The notes under the pieces: generated by a model
Seen by the model: only the letters and a program-made list of their open reading frames with translations
Told to the model about the DNA's origin: nothing
The model's database searches: none
From: an uncultured Alteromonadaceae bacterium
Lineage (GTDB): Bacteria > Pseudomonadota > Gammaproteobacteria > Enterobacterales > Alteromonadaceae
Length of the DNA: 64,000 bases
NCBI GenBank assembly: GCA_947503265.1
Contig: CANNDC010000010.1
Location: 124,001-188,000 of the forward strand
Direction of reading: 5' to 3'
Shown here: piece after piece, positions 47,009 to 55,491 of the stretch
Position numbering within the stretch: position 1 is the first letter of the stretch
Layout of the letters: each line of letters opens with the position of its first letter
Program-made: the position numbers and the translations under genes

Positions 47009-47452
47009 ATGAATGAATCACCGGAAGATATTTTTACAAAAATTGTTTTAGAGATTTTTAAGGTCAGTGGCATGCTTAACACCGAGGGCGATATGATGGC
47101 AGAAGAATTTGGCTTAAGTAGCGCTAGATGGAAAGTATTGGGTGCTATTGCTCAAGCAGAACAACTTTTAACTGTGTCTGAAATTGCACGAACTGTTGGT
47201 CAATCTCGCCAAGCTACTCAACGCCTTGTAGATGCATTGAAGAAGGCCTCGTTAATTTGTTTTATTTCAAACCCTAAACATAAACGCGCTAAATTTGTCG
47301 TACTTACCAAATATGGTGAACAAGTTTTTTGGAAACTATGGCATAAACAATTACCATGGGCTGCTTCTGGCGCTGAAGCTTTAACAACGGCGGAGTTGCT
47401 TACCACTTTTTCCGCAATGAAAAAGCTGTCAGGGTATTTTAGTGGAAATTGA
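47009..47452 (+). CDS. MarR-family regulator, copy 1
   Basis: A 147-residue MarR winged-helix regulator. SSARWKVLGAIAQAEQLLTV, SEIARTVGQSRQATQRLVDA and the wing-like NPKHKRAKFVVLTKYGE are the DNA-binding core, and both ends are helical for dimerisation. The ATG at 47009 follows AGGGA by 7 bp; a TTG at 47003 is also possible. It diverges from the redox/efflux array across 90 bp that carry the two operators, so it is the likely repressor. The ligand is unknown. A paralogue follows 86 bp downstream. Confidence 0.9.
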   Translation: MNESPEDIFTKIVLEIFKVSGMLNTEGDMMAEEFGLSSARWKVLGAIAQAEQLLTVSEIARTVGQSRQATQRLVDALKKASLICFISNPKHKRAKFVVLTKYGEQVFWKLWHKQLPWAASGAEALTTAELLTTFSAMKKLSGYFSGN

Positions 47453-47538
47453 CTAATAATGATTAAGTACTACTTTGAGTTTTATCTAAAAAGTAAAATA
47501 GGCTAAATTTAGCTGTCGAATTTAGAAAGGGCGTCAGA

Positions 47539-47979
47539 ATGAGTCATACCCCCGAAGGAACCTTGTTAACCAGCATTATTTTAAATGTATTCAGGTTAAA
47601 TGGATTGTTAATCCAAGAAGGAGATAAATTAGTAAAAGAGTTAGGATTAACCAGCGCTCGTTGGAAAGTGTTAGGGGCATTATCATTTTCAGAGACTCCT
47701 TTAACCGTTTCCGATATTGCTAGAAAAATGGGGCAATCGAGACAATCAATTCAAAGATTAACCAATGAAATGGCGGAAGAAGGATTCTTAGCAGGTATTG
47801 ATAACCCAAATAATAAAAAAGCTAAGCTGTATTCACTTACCGATATAGGAACAGAAATTTTCACGCTAGCGATGGAAAGACAAAGTCATTGGGTAAACCA
47901 AGTAGTCGAGGGAATATCTGAATCTGAATTACAAGATACCTCTGCGTTGTTGCAAAAACTAACGCTAAAATTAGAGTAA
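47539..47979 (+). CDS. MarR-family regulator, copy 2
   Basis: A 146-residue MarR-family protein. It is clearly paralogous to copy 1: LTSARWKVLGALSFSETPLT, SDIARKMGQSRQSIQRLTNE and NPNNKKAKLYSLTDIG line up with the same positions. GAAAGG precedes the ATG by about 10 bp. Recognition-helix residues differ slightly (QSRQSIQRL against QSRQATQRL), so the DNA sites may be similar but effectors could differ. Tandem MarR copies beside one operon suggest duplication with possible division of ligand sensing. Confidence 0.88.
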   Translation: MSHTPEGTLLTSIILNVFRLNGLLIQEGDKLVKELGLTSARWKVLGALSFSETPLTVSDIARKMGQSRQSIQRLTNEMAEEGFLAGIDNPNNKKAKLYSLTDIGTEIFTLAMERQSHWVNQVVEGISESELQDTSALLQKLTLKLE

Positions 47980-48149
47980 ACTATGATGTTTTATCCGAAG
48001 AAACGCATTAACTAAATTCTAAAACACCTTTTTTATGGTTCTTTTACTTTTCAAGTAAAGATTTATAAAGTCATATAAATAAATTTAGCAGTGCTAATTT
48101 ATTGGGCAGACTATAATTAGTAAACTGGGAATATATAAATATAACGACA

Positions 48150-48530
48150 ATGCAGTATTTACCTCACGGAAGTTCTAACCTCAAAATTGAAAATAATATT
48201 TTAGTTTTAGAGTTGCAAGAAAGCTTCAATAAGGAAGGTGTCCAAATGGTTCACAGTAAAGTTCAATCGTTGATTGACGAGCAACCTAATAGAAAATGGA
48301 ACCTAGTTATTTTTTTAGGAAACGATACGCTTTTAACAATGGAAGCAATTGAAGATACAAAACAATTCTTTCTTTGGTGTCAAAACCATAAATGCGAAAA
48401 AGTGGCATACGTTGCAATAAGCTCAATTCAAAAAGATGCTGTAAATCTAATTCTAAACAACACAAGCCTTAAAAGAGGCTTCTTTGACTGTTATAAAGAT
48501 GCTAAGAATTGGATTTCTTCTTTAAATTGA
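48150..48530 (+). CDS. Small STAS-like cytoplasmic protein
   Basis: A 126-residue protein. LKIENNILVLELQESFNKEG, the alternating strand NLVIFLGNDTLLTMEAI and KVAYVAISSIQKDAV are arranged like the STAS/SpoIIAA-like fold. No signal peptide or membrane segment is visible. Its function is unknown, and the domain assignment rests on pattern only. The 170-bp gap before it is AT-rich and holds no clear promoter. Confidence 0.5.
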   Translation: MQYLPHGSSNLKIENNILVLELQESFNKEGVQMVHSKVQSLIDEQPNRKWNLVIFLGNDTLLTMEAIEDTKQFFLWCQNHKCEKVAYVAISSIQKDAVNLILNNTSLKRGFFDCYKDAKNWISSLN

Positions 48531-48796
48531 TGCTTTGTTATTTTGATTTTAAGCGAGCTATGACGATTTGCCATCAATGAGTTATCATTTTTTAATTGCC
48601 TGTTGATAATCATTGAATCGTAGAAAAATGATTGTCATAGATCAATTAGGAAAACTCACAATTATGAAGCTTAGTTTGTACTACCGCTATTCGCTCTTCA
48701 GCTTCTCGTAACATGAGCTTCCAACTAAATGGTGTTTTTTCCTGTGATTGGCTAAAAGATTTTCGAGCCAGATTTTGCAAATAGCTCAATAAATAA
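48531..48796. other. Non-coding gap with possible fragment of a dead gene
   Basis: On the minus strand the frame around 48675-48790 reads LENLLANHRKKHHLVGSSCY and then a stop, which vaguely resembles the C terminus of an insertion-sequence transposase; the match is too weak to call. The TTGATAATCATTGAATC and AAAATGATTGTCAT segments near 48603 and 48626 resemble half Fur boxes but are not full sites. Nothing else is seen. Confidence 0.35.
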
Positions 48797-49192
48797 CTAC
48801 TCCTGTTTAGCATCTATTGTTTCAGCAAAGCACTCTGCTACTTCTGAAGCGTCCAGCATGATACCTTCTTCGTCTTCACTCAATGGAAACATAAGCACCA
48901 AGGTACCGTTTTTTTCCATTCCCGGCAGCCATTGAGAAAGCCAATCAGCCAGCTCGATTGGTTTGGGCTTACAATCTGGAAAATCATCTTTTTCCCATGC
49001 TTGGGCAAATTCTTCGTTTGGCCATACTGGCAGGCAGGCATCATCTTCGGCCTTAAGAAGTAACCAGCCATTGTCTCCAAACAGGCCCCACAAAATGCCG
49101 TTTTCTATAATTTTATCAAGGGCATACTCAAAACGTGGTTCAGGTTGTAGTTTGCTAATTGCGACGAATTCGTCAGACGTTAATTGTGTCAT
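48797..49192 (-). CDS. DUF2750 protein
   Basis: A 131-residue acidic cytoplasmic protein of the DUF2750 family. RFEYALDKIIENGILWGLF, LPVWPNEEFAQAW and an acidic C terminus (PLSEDEEGIMLDASEVAECF) are typical. The family has no known function. It stands alone, divergent from the large Cache-type gene, across a 151-bp gap that must carry both promoters. Confidence 0.85.
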   Translation of the reverse strand: MTQLTSDEFVAISKLQPEPRFEYALDKIIENGILWGLFGDNGWLLLKAEDDACLPVWPNEEFAQAWEKDDFPDCKPKPIELADWLSQWLPGMEKNGTLVLMFPLSEDEEGIMLDASEVAECFAETIDAKQE

Positions 49193-49343
49193 TTTAATCT
49201 CTTGCTAGTGAAATCATGAGAAAAACCGAGAGTTTCGGAGTTTGCCACGCAAATATTTTCTAATTGGTTAATTTTACTGTATTTTCATCACAATTCTTGC
49301 ATTTTTAAACGTTTAATACCTTAATAAAGTGAGGAAAAACTTT

Positions 49344-52300
49344 ATGTCATCGGAAACAGCAGCAAAAACCAAACAAGGGCCTGGTCGAAAAACTTGGGTT
49401 TACGGTATTTTATTGCTCCTTGTTTTGGGTGCGCTGGGTTATTTCGGTGTCTTAAATATGCAAGACCGTTCTATCAATCATGACTATTATCGAGTCCTCT
49501 ACGAAGCGTCAAATTCATTCAACGAGAACTTAATCAAATTAGATAGAATGCATAGATTCAGAGAAAGTGTTTCATCTATTCGTTCGTTGCTTCCCAGCTA
49601 CTCGCGAAATAACTTCGCTAATAAAGATAAAAAACCTGGAGTTAAATTCGATTATAAGTTGAACGGCCAAACCCTTAATGTTGTTAGCAATAATTTCGAT
49701 GCCACCCTCGCGTTTGAAGATATTTTACCCTCCCCCAGAAAAGGATTTAGCCAATATCTATTTGCCGATCAGGAAGGCAACGTCTTAGCCACAATTGGCG
49801 GAGAAAGAACCATATCTATCGTCGATATGAGTAGTATTAATCAACAAATTCAGCGCAAGAACAAACAATTCCAACTCAATTTTACCGACCCTAAATTGTC
49901 TCAATCGAGCAACATTAATAAATTACCTAGCTATAGTAATCACGTTGATATGAAGATTTCCTATGGCGAATTCCGTGTCTATGTTTTTCCCTTTTCTTTA
50001 TCTACTCCTATAAGTAAAACCGAAGCGACTGAAAAACTTGATCGCTTATATTTAGTGGGTTTACTGCCACAACATAAGCTAGCAGCAAGAGACAGCGGGC
50101 AATGGAATATTTCGTTACTGGTCGTAACCATCATTAGCTTATTGTTCATGTGGTCAATTTTACGCCTTTACCTATTACCAAAAAATCAGTCGATTACTAA
50201 GAGCCATCGAGTCGTAACTAATATTTCGAGTTATCTTTTTTACATCGTTATTGTTGCTTTATCCCTTGCTTATTTTCAAAAATCACTGTTGCAAAACAAT
50301 AAAGACGAAGTGGTTTTGCAATATGCTGATTCCCTCAACACGCGAATAACGGAAGATTTGTTTGACGTCTTTGCTGAATTAAATGGTTATAGGCATTTTT
50401 ATCAAACTCTGCTTGATGCACTGCAAACCTTGGAATCTGGGCTTGATGGAGGGCAACCGAGCGCGGCTCAAATAGATTATATGAATGACAAAGTGGTATC
50501 CGCCCTATCTCATATTTCTGTCGATGGTTGCGCTTCTGCTGAATCAAAACTAAGTCACTTCAATGAGCAAGTTGGCAGTGCGGCGACATCGACCAAACAA
50601 TACCCTTCTAAAGATTTCTGTAAAAGTAGAACAAATGATGATCAGGCGTTCTCCTTCGAACTAGACCAAGAAGCCATTTCTACTTTACTCAACGCTTACA
50701 GAACCAATGAAGCCGATGTCGATACCCTAGACTTTTATTCTCTTTTACAAACCGTCAACCTTGTCCCCAACAACTCAATTGAAACCTTCATTGCATCTCC
50801 CCCAGAGTCGCCTTTGCGGAATAAAATACTGACAGTGTTTGCATTAAACGGTGAAGGTAATTCGGTGTTGCCTTCTATTTATTATCAAGAAAGTAACTCC
50901 TTGCCTGCGACCTTCAACCTATCTCATCGAGAATACTACAAACAAGTTCGTGACCATAAAGGTTGGAATTTAGCGCTAACTGGTAACAAAGAGCCCACCT
51001 TTAAAAATGTGTATATTCAACGTTTGCTAAATATTAATAACGGAACGCGAGGCACGACCATATCCATGCCTCTAATCGAACCCGGATATGAGCAAAATCA
51101 TCAAACAGGCAGTGATTACATAATAGGTGCAGATGTTATGTTGCCTTCATTATCACTGGGAAAACTACCTCCTCTCGATTTTACCTACATGATAATTGAA
51201 CGCAGCTCGGGAGATGTTTTGTTCCACAATGATACTGGAAGGTCATTGGTTGAAAATCTGTATTTCTCTGGCGCAACCGGAAATCAAATAAGCCAATGGG
51301 TCAAAGCCGGTTTGGAACAAAACGGAGATAAGAATAATCGCTTGTTTGATGGTTTATATCATGGTCAAAAAGGGCGCTTTGCATTGGGTTCAACACCAGT
51401 TAACGATTGGGCTATCGTTATATTTTACCCCGATGACACCTTACAATCGTTAATGACCAATCAATTTTTATTTATCAGCGTGTCTTTTACCCTATCCCTA
51501 GCACTAATGATGTTTGCGATATATACCATCCGGCATTTCATTTGGACTAGCGCGTTAAAGCAAAAGCTGGGCTTGCCCGCAAAATTAAACGTTCGGTTCG
51601 TGCTACTCGTCAGTTCACTCATGCTGAGTGCCAGCTATTCCTTGTATTTGCTGGGTGTGAATATTGATTTGTTGTATCAAGATACGCGTTATTCTGCTTG
51701 GTTACCCTTGGCAGGATTAATTTTTGCCACGGTAATTATGTATCGGGGTTGTGCTGGACTATTTAGTTTTCCTCCCGATAAAACACAAGAATTGACTATT
51801 AAAAAATCTAAACGCGGTGCGATTTGGATTATTTCCGCGGTGTTGATAGTGACCCTAGTACACTTTGTTTATATCCAAAAAACGGCAGTTGCTCATTTAA
51901 AAAGTTTAGATTTCCACTATCAACAAATCGCTTGTAACTGGCTTAACTATGAACGTAAAGAACTGGTATCCACTGGATTAAGCCGCTACCCCAATTCGAT
52001 TACGTCAAAAAGAATCGATCCACTACTTCTGCTACCGGTTGAAGAAGACTGGTACAAGACTCTGCGTCAGCCCGATAAGCTTTGTGAAAACCATTTTGCG
52101 ACCAATAGCCATCCAGAAGACTTCCCCACCATGGGAACCGTGACGGGCACGGAGCAAATTTGGCAGTGGATAAATACTTACTTATTGGGAAAAACTCAGG
52201 ATGATTTGCATGAATTTTCGGTATCTGTCGCAGAAAACCCAATATTCCCGATTGCAGCAACATTTGCTCAAGCAATAATGCTAATTCTCATCATAATTTT

Positions 52301-53525
52301 CTGGTTTAAATTTAATACCAGACTGCTGTGGAACAAATTGTATTGTCCCGAGCGCTTTATGCAACACATTACCCGGATGACTGAATCAGTGCGAGCTTTG
52401 GAATATGAAGTGCGCAACAAGCGATTAAAAATAGAATGCGACACGATTAAACTGAACGGTGTTGGGTTAGCCTTGTTGTTAAGATCAATGTCACCAGACA
52501 ATGTTGAGAAGGCGAAAAAGTCAGACCGAGTCTTACTACAAGGATTCGATGAACTGTATGACATGAGTCCGTGTTTGCAAGGTTTTAGTCGAGAGAATAG
52601 CTTTTTGCCAAATTTAAAACTCAATTTGGATATTGACCAAGACTCTGGGCGACTAAACGTTCAAATTTGGGATATCGATACTTGCTTGGAAAAAGGGGCG
52701 TTCAGGCAACTGTTATTAGATTTAATCATGGAGTTAAAATCACTGACACTTTCGGGTCAATTACATAGTTTCACTATATTCGCAGGTTTCCACAGTTTAC
52801 AGCGGGTGAAAATGAAAGACCCTCTCCTACTCGACCAAAGCTCACTGTTAGATCATGCCGAATACCTATCTTGGGCGGAATGTTTGATGGATTTCGTGGT
52901 AAGTGTCCCTGAAAACTTTAAATACGGTATCGATTGGGAATTGCTTGAAAGCGAAGTGGAAGCCTTCCCCGAATTACAATTTCTAGAAGAGCCATACGAT
53001 AAAGCCGCGCCCATAGAAGGCTGGTCACAAATTCTTAAGCGCAATGAAGACCTGTTTCAAGAAAGCAATTGGACAACTATCAATTACGTGCTGTTAAACG
53101 CCGATGCACTTTATCGTTTCAAATGGGAGTCGTGTTCCAGCGCAGAGAAACTTGCGTTACTGAACTTGGCTAAACAACAGCGCATTAATCCTGCAAATAC
53201 ACAAATGATTGAACATTTGGCACTAAACGGCTTGGTTACCGTTCGAAAAGGAAACCTTGAAATCGTCAACCGCAGTTTTGCTCACTTTGTGTTGAATGCT
53301 GAAACTAGCGCTGCCTTAAATCAATTGGTTAGTCATGGTGAAGCAGGTATTTGGAAAAACTACAAGCTACCATTAGGTGTAATGATATTGCTGGTAATTG
53401 GCGGAATCGCGCTGACCTCCGGAGAATCCATTTACATAATTGCAGCTTCAATGGCTGGCGTGCTAGGTACGATTGCCAGTGTGACAAACAGCGCGAATAT
53501 GCTCAGGGGAGTATCAAAAGAATAG
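49344..53525 (+). CDS. Very large membrane protein with Cache-like sensor regions and winged-helix-like C terminus
   Basis: A 1393-residue protein. A TM at about 18-38 is followed by a periplasmic region to about 250, TMs at about 252-275 and 294-315, and a second periplasmic region (about 316-705) with Cache-type features (SHREYYKQVRDHKGW, TYMIIERSSGDVLFHND, PVNDWAIVIFYPDD). TMs follow at about 707-733, 750-775, 786-807, 826-845 and 968-990. A cytoplasmic region (990-1335) ends in YRFKWESCSSAEKLALLNLA...LALNGLV...FAHFVLN (about 1256-1320), a winged-helix-like pattern. Two C-terminal TMs close the chain. The ATG at 49344 follows GAGG by 9 bp. No kinase, GGDEF or MCP domain is seen; it may be a large membrane sensor with unknown output. 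Confidence 0.7.
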   Translation: MSSETAAKTKQGPGRKTWVYGILLLLVLGALGYFGVLNMQDRSINHDYYRVLYEASNSFNENLIKLDRMHRFRESVSSIRSLLPSYSRNNFANKDKKPGVKFDYKLNGQTLNVVSNNFDATLAFEDILPSPRKGFSQYLFADQEGNVLATIGGERTISIVDMSSINQQIQRKNKQFQLNFTDPKLSQSSNINKLPSYSNHVDMKISYGEFRVYVFPFSLSTPISKTEATEKLDRLYLVGLLPQHKLAARDSGQWNISLLVVTIISLLFMWSILRLYLLPKNQSITKSHRVVTNISSYLFYIVIVALSLAYFQKSLLQNNKDEVVLQYADSLNTRITEDLFDVFAELNGYRHFYQTLLDALQTLESGLDGGQPSAAQIDYMNDKVVSALSHISVDGCASAESKLSHFNEQVGSAATSTKQYPSKDFCKSRTNDDQAFSFELDQEAISTLLNAYRTNEADVDTLDFYSLLQTVNLVPNNSIETFIASPPESPLRNKILTVFALNGEGNSVLPSIYYQESNSLPATFNLSHREYYKQVRDHKGWNLALTGNKEPTFKNVYIQRLLNINNGTRGTTISMPLIEPGYEQNHQTGSDYIIGADVMLPSLSLGKLPPLDFTYMIIERSSGDVLFHNDTGRSLVENLYFSGATGNQISQWVKAGLEQNGDKNNRLFDGLYHGQKGRFALGSTPVNDWAIVIFYPDDTLQSLMTNQFLFISVSFTLSLALMMFAIYTIRHFIWTSALKQKLGLPAKLNVRFVLLVSSLMLSASYSLYLLGVNIDLLYQDTRYSAWLPLAGLIFATVIMYRGCAGLFSFPPDKTQELTIKKSKRGAIWIISAVLIVTLVHFVYIQKTAVAHLKSLDFHYQQIACNWLNYERKELVSTGLSRYPNSITSKRIDPLLLLPVEEDWYKTLRQPDKLCENHFATNSHPEDFPTMGTVTGTEQIWQWINTYLLGKTQDDLHEFSVSVAENPIFPIAATFAQAIMLILIIIFWFKFNTRLLWNKLYCPERFMQHITRMTESVRALEYEVRNKRLKIECDTIKLNGVGLALLLRSMSPDNVEKAKKSDRVLLQGFDELYDMSPCLQGFSRENSFLPNLKLNLDIDQDSGRLNVQIWDIDTCLEKGAFRQLLLDLIMELKSLTLSGQLHSFTIFAGFHSLQRVKMKDPLLLDQSSLLDHAEYLSWAECLMDFVVSVPENFKYGIDWELLESEVEAFPELQFLEEPYDKAAPIEGWSQILKRNEDLFQESNWTTINYVLLNADALYRFKWESCSSAEKLALLNLAKQQRINPANTQMIEHLALNGLVTVRKGNLEIVNRSFAHFVLNAETSAALNQLVSHGEAGIWKNYKLPLGVMILLVIGGIALTSGESIYIIAASMAGVLGTIASVTNSANMLRGVSKE

Positions 53526-53532
53526 CATATGG

Positions 53533-55491
53533 TTAATTAAGGCCAGTAAAGCGTTTAGCCAGCCCGCTGCTTCGCTCACACGCTCTATCTAGACACTGCA
53601 TAAGTGTGGTTTGCTGTGCGAATAATACGAAATTCTCTCTAGCGCGTGTTAGCCCCGTGTAGAACAATTCTCTACTGGCTCCTTTTGCTCCGCTGCCAGA
53701 GTCGAACTCAGGCAAACAAAGAAACACCTTGGCAAATTCGGATCCTTGGCTTTTATGCACCGTCATAGCGTAAACCGTTTCATGTACAGGCAGACGATTG
53801 ACTAAGAATCCTTTGTACTCACCACTTGGCATTTTAAACCACACCTTGTTGAGGCCTGCTAGTTGTTTATCCGGAATCACGATACCAATATCACCATTAA
53901 ACAATCCCAGGCTATAGTCATTTTCTGTCAACATTACTGGTCGACCTGCATAGTCTCGATGACTAAGATCGACAACACCCTGCTTTGCAAGCTCCGACTC
54001 CATGGCTGTATTAATTGCTGCTACACCCCAAACCCCGTTGCGCTGGGCACACAGTATTTGCTCTTGATGGAGTAACTCAAACGCCAGCTCAATATCCCCC
54101 GTAACCGCTGCTTTGAAATAGCTCAACATAGATTTGACACGAGGTGATACCAAACGTTTCAAACGAACATCTGTTGGGCTCTCAGATTCTTGACCTTGCG
54201 AGTTCAAAGCCTGCCATTCAATATCGGCGCAACCTTGCTGCAAAATGCTTAACGCCCCTTGTGCATCACCCGCAACTACCGCTGCAGCTAATTTACCTAT
54301 GCCACTTTCTGACGTAAATCGATGACTTTCCAATAGTGTCACTATTGAGTTTTGCAATAAAGTAGATTGATTATCGCGATATTGACTTGGCAGTGACTGG
54401 CCACAAGATTCTTCTATGGTTGAGAGAGTTTGATCATTATATTGCACACTTCCTGTTGAAGATGTTGCGGCATAACAAATATCAGAAAGCACACTACCTG
54501 CTTCTACCGATGCCAACTGGTTGGGATCACCCAGCAAAACCACTCTAGTAGAGTTTGGCAGCGCTTCAAGAAGTTTACACATTAGCGGCAAATCGACCAT
54601 TGAAGCTTCATCAACGATTAACACATCAATATGTAATTGATTGTTTTGATTATGTTTGAAGAAAATACTATTTGGACGGCTTCCTAACAATCTATGTATG
54701 GTGCCAGACTCCACGTTTAATGCAGATTGCAAAGACTCGGGCAGCCCTTCACGTGCTTTGTGTAAGGACTCTGTTAATCTTGCGGCAGCTTTTCCAGTTG
54801 GTGCAACTAACTGAACCTTAAGTTCTTTATCGCGAGCTTTGTCTAGCTCGTGTAGAAAACACAGCAACTTTGCTACCGTGGTTGTCTTGCCAGTACCTGG
54901 CCCACCCGTAATCATTGTGAATCTTCTTGTCGCCGCGATACATACCGCTATTTTTTGCCAATCAATCTGATCATTCGTACCTGTTGTAAATAGTTGTTCA
55001 AACAGTTTTTTCGATACATCTGTATTCAAACTACTGGTATTTGAAATACGTTGCATGATCATATTCGCTAGCGCTACTTCGTAACGATAATAGCGTTGCA
55101 GGTACATCCCCCCATTGTCGAACACTAACGGAAGATCAGTAGACGTACCGTTGCTTTCTTCTTGACCGACAATAGTCACTAAGCTCGATTGGCTAATAAT
55201 ATCGATCAACTGCTGATGATGTTTAAGCTCCAGCACATCTAACACTGACAATGGCAATTTGGTTATATCAAGACAAGTGTCTTGATTATTGAGCTTTTTG
55301 CTAACATAGCCACTCAGTAAACTAACCACATCTCGAATGTGCTCTGATTTTTCATGTACATAAACAAAACTAGCAAAAGCGACGTCAATCGCTTGTAGAT
55401 CAAGACGTGTGATTTGCTGTTCAAAATATTCTCTAAATTCAAACAAAGATAAATCTTGCTTCAATTGCTCATCTTCCACACCCATTACCAT
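53533..55491 (-). CDS. recD: Exodeoxyribonuclease V subunit alpha
   Basis: A 652-residue 5'-3' superfamily-1B helicase subunit of RecBCD. The Walker A motif GGPGTGKTTTVAKLL (about 197-211), the Walker B-type VLIVDEASMVDLPLM, VVLLGDPNQLASVEAG and the C-terminal TVHKSQGSEFAKVFL with TRARENFVLF are all present. The N-terminal domain that contacts RecB is present. Its ATG lies 7 bp inside the end of recB (overlapping genes). It is the last gene of the recC-recB-recD set. Confidence 0.96.
   Translation of the reverse strand: MVMGVEDEQLKQDLSLFEFREYFEQQITRLDLQAIDVAFASFVYVHEKSEHIRDVVSLLSGYVSKKLNNQDTCLDITKLPLSVLDVLELKHHQQLIDIISQSSLVTIVGQEESNGTSTDLPLVFDNGGMYLQRYYRYEVALANMIMQRISNTSSLNTDVSKKLFEQLFTTGTNDQIDWQKIAVCIAATRRFTMITGGPGTGKTTTVAKLLCFLHELDKARDKELKVQLVAPTGKAAARLTESLHKAREGLPESLQSALNVESGTIHRLLGSRPNSIFFKHNQNNQLHIDVLIVDEASMVDLPLMCKLLEALPNSTRVVLLGDPNQLASVEAGSVLSDICYAATSSTGSVQYNDQTLSTIEESCGQSLPSQYRDNQSTLLQNSIVTLLESHRFTSESGIGKLAAAVVAGDAQGALSILQQGCADIEWQALNSQGQESESPTDVRLKRLVSPRVKSMLSYFKAAVTGDIELAFELLHQEQILCAQRNGVWGVAAINTAMESELAKQGVVDLSHRDYAGRPVMLTENDYSLGLFNGDIGIVIPDKQLAGLNKVWFKMPSGEYKGFLVNRLPVHETVYAMTVHKSQGSEFAKVFLCLPEFDSGSGAKGASRELFYTGLTRARENFVLFAQQTTLMQCLDRACERSSGLAKRFTGLN

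Noticed and set aside
48600..48650. Possible Fur boxes near TTGATAATCATTGAATC
   Set aside because: Only half-site matches; no iron-related gene lies next to them.
48675..48790. Minus-strand frame resembling an insertion-sequence transposase C terminus
   Set aside because: The match (LENLLANHRKKHHLVGSSCY) is too short and weak to assign a family.
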